The notes below the pieces were generated by a model. It made no database searches. It worked only from the letters and a program-made list of their open reading frames with translations, and was not told the DNA's origin. Of a stretch of 6,431 bases of DNA, positions 1 through 5,968 are shown one piece after another; the stretch's first letter is position 1, and each line of letters opens with the position of its first letter. Source of the DNA: Allobosea sp. (GTDB lineage: Bacteria; Pseudomonadota; Alphaproteobacteria; Rhizobiales; Beijerinckiaceae); the NCBI GenBank assembly GCA_021732895.1, contig JAKFWE010000298.1:1-6431 (forward strand), in the 5' to 3' direction. The translations under genes and the position numbers were made by a program.

Positions 1-927
1 GCCGTGAACTATCCGGTTGTGCAGACGCTGCTCGCCGGCAAGCCGATGGTCCGGCTCTGGCAGATGTTCCAGCATTTCCGCCGCCGCAACACGAAGTCGC
101 AGGCGCGCAAGAACATCCACGCCCATTACGACCTCGGCAACAGCTTCTACGGCGCCTGGCTCGACAAGACGATGACCTACTCGTCCGGCATCTTCGCCGC
201 CGGAGACACCGACCTGGCGGCCGCGCAGACCCGCAAATACCGGGCGCTGGCTGAAAAGACCGGGATCATGTCCGGCGACAGCGTGCTCGAGATCGGCTGC
301 GGCTGGGGCGGCTTCGCCGAATACGCGGCGCGCGAGATCGGCTGCAAGGTCACCGGACTGACCATCAGCAAGGAGCAGTTCGACTTTGCGCAGGAACGCA
401 TCCAGAAGGCCGGCCTCCAGGACAGGGTGACGTTCAAGCTGCAGGACTATCGCGACGAAAAGGGCGTCTACGACCGGATCGCCTCGATCGAGATGTTCGA
501 GGCCGTCGGCGAGGCGTTCTGGCCGGCCTATTTCGAGCAGTTGCGCGACCGGCTTAAGCCCGGCGGAAGGGCCGGTCTTCAGGTCATCACCATCCGCGAC
601 GAGAGCTTCAAGGTCTATCGCAGCGAACTCGACTTCATCCGCGCCTACATCTTCCCCGGAGGCATGCTGCCGACGCCGACGATCATGAAGACGCTCGGCG
701 AGAAGTTCGGCGTGCCGCTCGCCCATGAGCGCATTTTCGGCCTCGACTACGCCAACACGCTGGCGAGCTGGCGCGACCGCTTCCGCGCCGCCTGGCCGCA
801 ACTCGTGCCGATGGGCTTCGACGAACGCTTCCGGCGGATGTGGGAGTATTACCTGGCCTATTGCGAGGCCGGATTCCGCACCGGCAACATCGACGTGCGC
901 CAGATGGTCTTCGCGAAGGCCTCGTGA
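1..927 (+). CDS. CFA-synthase-like SAM-dependent fatty-acyl methyltransferase (5' end outside window)
   Basis: This is the C-terminal ~308 residues of a cyclopropane-fatty-acyl-phospholipid-synthase family protein. The frame is open through base 1 and family members are ~380-420 aa, so roughly 100 N-terminal residues lie upstream; the GTG at 4 is not the true start. Numbering residues from that GTG: the family motif HYDLGNSFY is at 41-49, the SAM-binding loop VLEIGCGWGGF at 94-104, and IFPGGMLP at 216-223. The family transfers a methyl group from SAM to the double bond of acyl chains in membrane phospholipids. Aligned by eye with E. coli CFA synthase, the bicarbonate ligands are E166, I195 and Y249 (kept), but C139 is S61 and H266 is Q193. 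That favours a methyl- or methylene-branching enzyme (UfaM-like) over a true cyclopropane synthase, which is inference. The stop overlaps the start of the transporter gene, so the two are coupled. Family call is firm; product is open. Confidence 0.93.
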   Translation, partial: AVNYPVVQTLLAGKPMVRLWQMFQHFRRRNTKSQARKNIHAHYDLGNSFYGAWLDKTMTYSSGIFAAGDTDLAAAQTRKYRALAEKTGIMSGDSVLEIGCGWGGFAEYAAREIGCKVTGLTISKEQFDFAQERIQKAGLQDRVTFKLQDYRDEKGVYDRIASIEMFEAVGEAFWPAYFEQLRDRLKPGGRAGLQVITIRDESFKVYRSELDFIRAYIFPGGMLPTPTIMKTLGEKFGVPLAHERIFGLDYANTLASWRDRFRAAWPQLVPMGFDERFRRMWEYYLAYCEAGFRTGNIDVRQMVFAKAS

Positions 928-2279
928 CGGCGCAGCTCGACGAGACGCGGCGTCACGGCGCGGAGCAGCGCTGGCCGGTTCTGCTCGCCTATGCGCTGCC
1001 GGCGCTGCCGCTGGCGGCTCTCAGCCTGCCTTTCTACGTGATGGTGCCGGAGTTCTACGCCCGGGAGATCGGCCTGCCGATCGCCGTGGTCGGCTATGTC
1101 CTGCTCGCGGTCAGGCTGCTCGACGCGCTCAGCGACCCTGCCGCCGGCTGGCTCGCCGACAGGTTCCGGCCCTCGTTCGGTCGCCGCCGGCTCTGGGTCG
1201 CCGCGGCGTCGCCGCTGGTCGCGCTCGCGGCCTGGTTCGTCATGGCGCCTCCCGCCCAGGCCGGCGCGGGCTATCTCCTGCTCTGGGCCGGCCTTTTGTC
1301 GCTGGCCTGGACCTGCGCGCAGGTGCCCTATGGCGCCTGGGGCGCGGAACTGTCGCGCTCCTATGCCGGCCGCACCCGTGTGGCGGCCTTTCGCGAGGGC
1401 GCCACCGTCATCGGCACGCTCGTGGCGCTGGTCGTTCCGGCGCTGATCCAGTCGCGCGGCGGCGACGCGCGCGCGGGGCTGCTGGCGCTCGCCGTGCTGA
1501 TCGGGGTCGGGTTGCCGGTCTTCGCGCTGATCGCGGTCTGGCGCACGCCCGAGCCGGTGGAGCGCTCACGCCGCGCCCTGCTCTGGCGCGAGGGCGCCGC
1601 CGGCATCCTGCGCAACCGGCCGTTCCGGCGGCTGCTGGGCGCCTTCTTCATCAACAGCTTCGCCAACGGACTGCCCGCGACGCTGTTCCTGTTCTTCGTG
1701 GCGGACAGGCTCGGCGCGCGCGACGCGGCCGGGCCGCTGCTGGTGCTGTATTTCCTTTGCGGCGTGCTCGGCGTGCCGTTCTGGCTCTGGCTCGCGGGCC
1801 GCAGCTCGAAGCACCGCGCCTGGGGCTGGGGCATGCTTCTCGCCGTGGCCTCGTTCGCCGCGGCCGTCTTCCTGCGCGAAGGCGACGTCTTCGCCTTCGG
1901 CGTCGTCTGCGTGCTGACCGGGCTGGCGCTGGGGGCCGACGTCGTATTGCCGGCCTCGATCCAGGCGGACGTGATCGACGTCGATACGGCCGAGACCGGC
2001 TCGGAGCGGGCCGGGCTCTATCTCGGCCTGTGGGCGCTGGCGACCAAGCTCGCCTTCGCCGGGGCTGTCGGCCTCGCCTTTCCGCTGCTGGGCGCGGCGG
2101 GGTTCGACCCGGCGGCCGGGATCAGGAGCGAAAACGGCCTGCTCATGCTCGGCCTGCTCTACGCCGGACTGCCCTGTCTGCTGAAGCTCGGCGCGATCGC
2201 GCTGGTCTGGAATTTCCCGCTCGACCGGGCGGCGCTGGCGACGGTCGAGGCGCGGATCGCTGCGCGGGCGGCGGGCTGA
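924..2279 (+). CDS. GPH/MFS_2 family transporter (MelB/MFSD2A-like), possible lipid-module transporter
   Basis: A 451-aa integral membrane protein of the glycoside-pentoside-hexuronide:cation symporter branch of the MFS, with about twelve hydrophobic segments throughout. The GTG start at 924 shares bases with the TGA of the methyltransferase (GTGA), a classic coupling overlap; the in-frame ATG at 840 would overlap that gene by 88 nt. The family signature LLDALSDPAAGWLADR lies at 65-80. Its D67 and D71 match the cation-binding D55 and D59 of MelB, and K375 falls where MelB has K377. The MelB D124 position appears to be Q (in QVPYGAWG), so the cation site is not identical. A cytoplasmic loop with SERAG (about 358-362) precedes the last helices. 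The substrate is unknown. Coupling to a lipid methyltransferase, and the fact that eukaryotic MFSD2A (a lysophospholipid carrier) has this fold, make a lipid or fatty-acid substrate plausible; sugar is the generic alternative. Confidence 0.9.
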   Translation: MTAQLDETRRHGAEQRWPVLLAYALPALPLAALSLPFYVMVPEFYAREIGLPIAVVGYVLLAVRLLDALSDPAAGWLADRFRPSFGRRRLWVAAASPLVALAAWFVMAPPAQAGAGYLLLWAGLLSLAWTCAQVPYGAWGAELSRSYAGRTRVAAFREGATVIGTLVALVVPALIQSRGGDARAGLLALAVLIGVGLPVFALIAVWRTPEPVERSRRALLWREGAAGILRNRPFRRLLGAFFINSFANGLPATLFLFFVADRLGARDAAGPLLVLYFLCGVLGVPFWLWLAGRSSKHRAWGWGMLLAVASFAAAVFLREGDVFAFGVVCVLTGLALGADVVLPASIQADVIDVDTAETGSERAGLYLGLWALATKLAFAGAVGLAFPLLGAAGFDPAAGIRSENGLLMLGLLYAGLPCLLKLGAIALVWNFPLDRAALATVEARIAARAAG

Positions 2280-2301
2280 GGCCGGACCGGACGGGCGCGG
2301 C

Positions 2302-3360
2302 TCAGACGTCGTCCTCGACGATCTCGCGCGCCTCGGCCTTGATCGGCCTGTATTTGAAGGCGGCGCAGATGACGCCGTGGTCGTTGGTGCCGTCGAGCTT
2401 GTGGTCGTCGACATTGAGATGGTCGTTGTCGACCGTCATCCCGTCGAAGATCCAGATGCGCCTGCGGCTGTTGTCATAGAACTCCTCGCTGACCAGAATA
2501 TGGTCGAGCGATTCCATGATGTCCTTGAAGACATGGGTGTAATAGACGTCGCGGGTGTTGCGGTACTCCTGCAGCGTCTGGGCCGTGTAGAGCGCGCTGT
2601 CGCCGCCGCCGAGCGAATCGCCGACGAGGAAGTTCGGCTGCTCGGTGAGGATGTTGACGGTGTTGCTGTGCTGGCCGTCATTGATGTCGCCGAGAACGAT
2701 CACGCCCGTGCGCGAGCCCTTCATCTGTTCCGACAGGATGAAGCGCAGCGCCGCCGCCTCCGCCGTCCGGCGAATGGTCGAGATCGCCGCGCCGAGCCCG
2801 AGGCTGTGCTTGGAATAGACCTCGCGCTCGGCCCGGAACCAATCCTCGCGACCGATCTGCGTCGGCCCCTTCGACTTGAAATGGCAGACATAGAGGTGGA
2901 CGTCCTCGTGCCTGCTGTGCGGCTTGATCGTGAAATGCAGCACCGGCCGCGAGAAACTCCGGATGTTGACGCTGATCGCCGGCGTCTGGGGATCGTCGCC
3001 CGAACTCTTCAGCACGAATTTCTCGGGGAACTGCACGATCCAGCGCGGCGCGCCGGTGAGCAGGCCCTTGCGGACGATGGCGGCGCAGACGATCTTGCCG
3101 CCCGTCGCATCGGGCGGCGCCAGGAGATCGTAGTCCGCCTCGAGCCCGGCGACGGCGAGGGCGCGGCGGACCGAGTCGGCATGCCACAACTCCTGAAAGC
3201 CGAAGACGTCGGGCCTGAGCCGGCCGATCATTCGCGCGGTCCAGGCGATCTTGAGATCGTATTCGGCCTGCGTCCAGCCATTGCCAGTGTAGATCGGCAG
3301 GCCCGGCTCGTTGAGATTGTAGAGGTTGAAGGTCCCGATCGTCAGCCGCTTCAGGTCCAT
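2302..3360 (-). CDS. endonuclease/exonuclease/phosphatase (EEP) superfamily protein
   Basis: A 352-aa protein with the complete metal-dependent EEP (DNase I/sphingomyelinase fold) motif series in order: TFNLYN (N12), FGFQEL (E57, metal ligand), VCHFKSKG (H160), GDIND (D225, N227), SLDHILVS (D286/H287) and the terminal NDHGVI (D327/H328, catalytic pair). All expected acidic and histidine residues are present, so it should be an active phosphodiesterase or phosphatase. The substrate cannot be told: the fold covers nucleases, phosphoinositide phosphatases and sphingomyelinases. I see no signal peptide or membrane helix, so it is probably cytoplasmic. The ATG at 3360 is preceded by an excellent Shine-Dalgarno (GGGGAGGAG, about 5 nt before ATG), which fixes the start. 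It is last in a same-strand run after the ChrR-like and SDR genes, and its stop lies 22 bp from the convergent transporter stop. A role in lipid turnover or nucleotide repair under stress is speculation. Confidence 0.9.
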   Translation of the reverse strand: MDLKRLTIGTFNLYNLNEPGLPIYTGNGWTQAEYDLKIAWTARMIGRLRPDVFGFQELWHADSVRRALAVAGLEADYDLLAPPDATGGKIVCAAIVRKGLLTGAPRWIVQFPEKFVLKSSGDDPQTPAISVNIRSFSRPVLHFTIKPHSRHEDVHLYVCHFKSKGPTQIGREDWFRAEREVYSKHSLGLGAAISTIRRTAEAAALRFILSEQMKGSRTGVIVLGDINDGQHSNTVNILTEQPNFLVGDSLGGGDSALYTAQTLQEYRNTRDVYYTHVFKDIMESLDHILVSEEFYDNSRRRIWIFDGMTVDNDHLNVDDHKLDGTNDHGVICAAFKYRPIKAEAREIVEDDV

Positions 3361-3407
3361 GGCCGCTCCTCCCCGCCAATCAACCGAAGCTGGCCTGATT
3401 TCTTGAC

Positions 3408-3437
3408 GCGCGCATGACCATGCCGCGCCATGCGCGC
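3408..3437. repeat. perfect 9-bp inverted repeat (hairpin) between SDR and EEP genes
   Basis: Arm GCGCGCATG at 3408-3416 pairs perfectly with CATGCGCGC at 3429-3437 around a 12-nt loop. It begins five bases after the SDR stop codon in the direction of transcription (- strand). Neither strand carries a following T-run, so it is not a standard intrinsic terminator. It could stabilise the 3' end of the upstream message, cause partial termination, or bind a regulator. The arms are seen directly; the function is inferred. Confidence 0.6.
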
Positions 3438-3442
3438 AGGCT

Positions 3443-4237
3443 TCAGTCCTTGCGCTTGTCCCAGCCGGTGACCTTCGCCACCAGCCAGAAATAGGCGGGA
3501 TAGGGCAGGAGGTTGACCGCCTTGATCAGCCAGGAGAGCCGGCGCGGGAAGGTGATCTCGAAACCGCCGCGCTCCATGCCGTCGGCGACGCGGCGCGCGG
3601 CCTCGTCCATCTTCATCAGGAACGGCATCGGAAAGTCGTTCTTCGCCGTCAGCGGCGTCTCGATGAAGCCGGGATTGACCACCTGGAGACGAATGCCGAG
3701 CCTGTCGCAATCGAATTTCAGCGCCTCGCACATGTGGATCGCGGCGGCTTTCGAGGCGCCGTAGGCGGCGGCCCTGGGCAGGCCGCCATAGCCTGCCGTC
3801 GAGGCGTTGACCGCGATCTGGCCCCTGCCGCGCGCGCTCATCCCGGGCAGCAGCGCCGCCAGCCCCTTGGCCGCGCCGAGCAGGTTGACCGCGAAGGCCT
3901 TCTCGAACGCCGCGATGTCGAGCGCGCCGGCCCGGGTGTAGGGCGCGACGCCGGCGTTGAGGAAGGCGAGCGCGATCGGCCCGTGCACGCCCTCGACACC
4001 GCTGACGACGGCCTGCATCGAGTCGGCGTCGGTGACGTCGCCGGCATGGGCGACGATGCGGCCGGGGAGGCCTTCCGAGCGTCGCGCGACGGCTTCCAGC
4101 TCCTCGAGCCGGCGCGCCGTGATCGCGACAGTCCAGCCGCGCCGGGCGAGTTCGAGCGCGACGGCCTCGCCGATGCCCGAGCTCGCCCCGGTGATCCAGG
4201 CGACGCCGTCGCCCGGCTGCATTCTCGGTAGGGTCAT
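3443..4237 (-). CDS. short-chain dehydrogenase/reductase (SDR), classical type
   Basis: A 264-aa NAD(P)-dependent oxidoreductase with a Rossmann fold. The cofactor loop TGASSGIG is at 16-23, LNAG at 93-96, the structural N at 118, and the catalytic residues S146, Y159 and K163 (Y-x3-K in YGASKAA) are all present with the usual 13-residue Ser-Tyr spacing, so the enzyme should be active. Arginines at 42-43 at the end of beta-2 favour NADPH over NADH. The last ~35 residues hold a hydrophobic stretch (WLIKAVNLLPYPAYFWLV) followed by a charged tail, which suggests membrane association and a lipophilic substrate such as a fatty-acid-derived alcohol or ketone; this is inference. The start at 4237 has a GGGAG ribosome site about 7 nt upstream; M6 is an alternative. 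It lies 48 bp after the ChrR-like gene and 82 bp before the EEP gene. SDRs of this kind accompany CFA-like methyltransferases and GPH transporters in ChrR-controlled clusters. Confidence 0.93.
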   Translation of the reverse strand: MTLPRMQPGDGVAWITGASSGIGEAVALELARRGWTVAITARRLEELEAVARRSEGLPGRIVAHAGDVTDADSMQAVVSGVEGVHGPIALAFLNAGVAPYTRAGALDIAAFEKAFAVNLLGAAKGLAALLPGMSARGRGQIAVNASTAGYGGLPRAAAYGASKAAAIHMCEALKFDCDRLGIRLQVVNPGFIETPLTAKNDFPMPFLMKMDEAARRVADGMERGGFEITFPRRLSWLIKAVNLLPYPAYFWLVAKVTGWDKRKD

Positions 4238-4285
4238 GCTCTCTCCCGCCGCCGCCAGCCGCCCGGCGTATCTAGGGCCGGCGCG

Positions 4286-4948
4286 TCAGTGACGGAAGAC
4301 CTTGCGCAGCAGCCGCATCACCGGTCCGGTCAGTTGCAGCGGCGCGTCGGTGACGGCGAAGCAGAGGCAATCCTCGTCGGCGTCGGCGACCGGGGTGTGG
4401 TCGAGATCCGAATCGGCGATGGCGATGTCGCCGCGGCGGTAATGCCCGAGCGGATCGGTGAAGCCGCCCTTGAGCAAAAGCGTCACCTCCTCGCCCTCAT
4501 GGGTGTGCTGCGGCAGCGCCCTGCCCGCGCGGACCCAGTAGAGCTTGGCCTCGCCGGCTTCCGTCTCCGCGATTCGGTATTCCCTAATTCCGGGCAACCT
4601 GCCGCGCCAGGCGATATCGGACGAGCCCTTCCCGATCAGCCTCAGCAGCGGCGCCGGGAACACCGGATCGACTGTCGCGACATCGGGAACCGGCGCATCG
4701 GAGCGCGGCTGCGACAGGATATGCGCCAGCATCGCGTCGCGCCGGGCGAGCGGCCGCGGCGCCTGCGCGGCCAGCGCCGAGCCCGCGACCTGCTCCAGCG
4801 CCGCCACAAAGCCGCCATTCTCGGGCGAGAGCGCCAGATGGGAGCCGACCAGCGCATGCAGGGGCGGGTTCAGCGCGCCCGCCGCGTAAAGCGCGAGCAG
4901 CGCGTCGATCGGCCGGGCGGCGGGATTTTCGACGGCGTGCAGATTCAA
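4286..4948 (-). CDS. chrR: ChrR-like cupin regulator / anti-sigma-E family protein with degenerate zinc site
   Basis: A 220-aa homologue of Rhodobacter sphaeroides ChrR, the anti-sigma factor that holds RpoE and releases it on singlet oxygen. Domain 1 (about 1-75) is the sigma-binding domain, with LLALYAAGAL and GSHLALSPEN; domain 2 (about 95-210) is the cupin-like sensor. In domain 2 the ligands H148, H150, E154 and H184 match ChrR H141, H143, E147 and H177 at a constant offset of +7, and C194-x-C196 matches the signalling pair C187/C189. In domain 1 only H37 (H31) remains: ligands H6, C35 and C38 read R12, S41 and N44. Sensing should thus be intact, while zinc-dependent sigma binding is lost or altered. 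The chosen start is TTG at 4948, with an AGAAGGG site 9 nt upstream; it gives a length close to ChrR (~213 aa). The frame stays open to an ATG at 5215, but that extension shows no family similarity. No sigma gene adjoins it; downstream are the SDR and EEP genes. Confidence 0.88.
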   Translation of the reverse strand: MNLHAVENPAARPIDALLALYAAGALNPPLHALVGSHLALSPENGGFVAALEQVAGSALAAQAPRPLARRDAMLAHILSQPRSDAPVPDVATVDPVFPAPLLRLIGKGSSDIAWRGRLPGIREYRIAETEAGEAKLYWVRAGRALPQHTHEGEEVTLLLKGGFTDPLGHYRRGDIAIADSDLDHTPVADADEDCLCFAVTDAPLQLTGPVMRLLRKVFRH

Positions 4949-5015
4949 GTTCGGAGGCCCTTCTCGCAATGGCCGGCGCTTCGCCGCCGCAGGATGCCGA
5001 GCGCGGATTCGAAAT

Positions 5016-5045
5016 GATCTACGCGGCGCAGGCCGGTCTGGATCA
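5016..5045 (-). promoter_or_regulatory. candidate RpoE(ECF)-type promoter for the chrR-SDR-EEP unit
   Basis: Reading the - strand, TGATCC (5045-5040) is followed after exactly 18 bases by TAGATC (5021-5016). The R. sphaeroides RpoE/ChrR promoter is, from memory, TGATCC - about 18 - TAAGA-like, so the -35 is exact and the -10 partial (TA-GA-). It would start transcription near 5009, leaving a leader of about 60 nt before the TTG start of the ChrR-like gene. Caution: TGATCC also occurs at least four times inside coding sequence here (1444, 4192, and on the - strand at 2124 and 5677), so the hexamer alone is not significant; its position and spacing are the argument. Confidence 0.4.
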
Positions 5046-5060
5046 GATGGTCCGGGCACA

Positions 5061-5070
5061 TCGCATGCGA
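5061..5070. repeat. 10-bp perfect palindrome in the chrR-alaX divergent region
   Basis: TCGCATGCGA is its own reverse complement. It lies 15 bp upstream of the candidate -35 element facing the ChrR-like gene and about 110 bp before the alaX start, a position suited to a dimeric regulator. A partial copy (TCGCATG) recurs at 5098-5104. A palindrome this short can arise by chance in GC-rich DNA, so an operator role is only a suggestion. The rest of the intergenic stretch (4949-5181) shows no clear sigma-70 promoter, RNA gene or conserved small ORF. Confidence 0.3.
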
Positions 5071-5181
5071 GGCTGCGTCCGGCGTGGTGGCGCGGCGTCG
5101 CATGACGGTGCAAACTCGCAGCCTTCGGCCGATCCGCGCCGGACCATGCCTGCCATGCACAGTTTTCAGGACGCCACGCCG

Positions 5182-5898
5182 ATGCCGACCGGGTTGCTGT
5201 TTCGCGACGACGCATATCTCAGGGAGACGACCGCGCAGGTCGAGGCGGTGACGGAGCGTGGCGCGATCGCGCTCGACCGGACGCCGTTCTACGCCACCGG
5301 CGGCGGCCAGCCCGGCGATTCCGGCGTCCTCAGGCTCGCCGACGGGCGCGAGATCGCCATCGGCGCGGCCGTCTACGATCCCGAGGACAGGAGCCGGATC
5401 CTGCATGTCCCGCTCGAAGGCCAGGCGGCTCCCGCCATCGGCGAAACCGTCACCGCCGTGCTCGACTGGGAGAGGCGGCTGAAGCGCATGCGCATCCACA
5501 CCGCGCTGCACCTGCTCAGCGTGGTGCTGCCCTTTCCGGTCACGGGCGGGGCGATCGGCGACGGCGACGGCCGGCTCGATTTCGACATTCCCGAAGGCGG
5601 GCTCGACAAGGCCGAGATCGCCGAGGCGCTGAACGCGCTGATCGCGCGCGAGGCGGCGGTGACAGAAAGCTGGATCACGGACGCCGATCTCGACGCCAAT
5701 CCGGGGCTGGTCAAGACCATGCGCGTGCAGCCGCCGCGCGGCTCGGGCCGGGTGCGGCTTATCGCGATCGGCGACATCGACCTCCAGCCCTGCGGCGGAA
5801 CCCATGTCCGCAACACCGCCGAGATCGGCCTTGTCGCGGTCACCGATATCGAGAAGAAGGGCAAGCAGAACCGCCGCGTGCGCATCGCGCTGGCTTGA
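5182..5898 (+). CDS. alaX: AlaX-type alanyl-tRNA editing hydrolase
   Basis: A 238-aa stand-alone homologue of the editing domain of alanyl-tRNA synthetase, which deacylates mischarged Ser-tRNA(Ala) (and Gly-tRNA) in the cytoplasm. The N-terminal glycine-rich part carries FYATGGGQPGDSG (36-48), the AlaRS/AlaX linker signature. The zinc site is complete: H106 and H110 in HTALH, then C204 and H208 in CGGTH. Length and layout fit the larger AlaX class (about 240 aa, AlaX-M). The ATG at 5182 was chosen because homologues begin close to the LFRDDAYL segment and AGGA lies 10 nt upstream; in-frame ATGs at 5155 and 5146 are possible, and the open frame reaches back to 4969 without family similarity. 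It is transcribed away from the ChrR-like gene and 70 bp ahead of a sulfurtransferase gene on the same strand, a pairing that looks like a housekeeping operon. No sign of disruption. Confidence 0.92.
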   Translation: MPTGLLFRDDAYLRETTAQVEAVTERGAIALDRTPFYATGGGQPGDSGVLRLADGREIAIGAAVYDPEDRSRILHVPLEGQAAPAIGETVTAVLDWERRLKRMRIHTALHLLSVVLPFPVTGGAIGDGDGRLDFDIPEGGLDKAEIAEALNALIAREAAVTESWITDADLDANPGLVKTMRVQPPRGSGRVRLIAIGDIDLQPCGGTHVRNTAEIGLVAVTDIEKKGKQNRRVRIALA

Positions 5899-5968
5899 GC
5901 GCACCATTCCGGACACTCTCTGCGAGCCGCCCCGGCGCGGCGCAACACTCCCACAGGAAACGCCGACC

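Noticed and set aside
840..923. ATG at 840 as start of the GPH transporter
   Set aside because: It would overlap the methyltransferase by 88 nt and add a non-homologous head; the GTG at 924 in the GTGA overlap fits better.
1444..1449. TGATCC boxes inside coding regions as further sigma-E promoters
   Set aside because: This one and those at 4192, 2124(-) and 5677(-) lie within genes; the 1444 and 4192 copies have no suitable -10 about 18 bases on, and this number of hexamers is expected by chance in the window.
2280..2301. Bidirectional terminator between the convergent transporter and EEP genes
   Set aside because: The 22-bp gap has no clear stem-loop or T-run; any terminator must be Rho-dependent or lie within the coding ends.
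725..2479. Long + strand open frame across the methyltransferase and transporter genes
   Set aside because: It is a GC-rich shadow: low-complexity Arg/Ala/Gly translation, no family motifs, and it overlaps two well-supported genes.
2377..3417. Long + strand open frame antisense to the EEP gene
   Set aside because: The translation is Arg/Val/Asp/Ala-rich with no recognisable domain, while the opposite strand carries every EEP motif.
4969..5181. N-terminal extension of AlaX to the ATG at 4969
   Set aside because: The extension has no similarity to AlaX and family members start next to the LFRDDAYL segment; ATGs at 5146 and 5155 remain possible.
4949..5215. N-terminal extension of the ChrR-like protein to an ATG at 5215
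   Set aside because: The extra 89 residues are Arg/Pro/His-rich with no family similarity, would overlap the alaX start, and would place the candidate promoter inside the gene; the TTG at 4948 has a good ribosome site and gives the family length.
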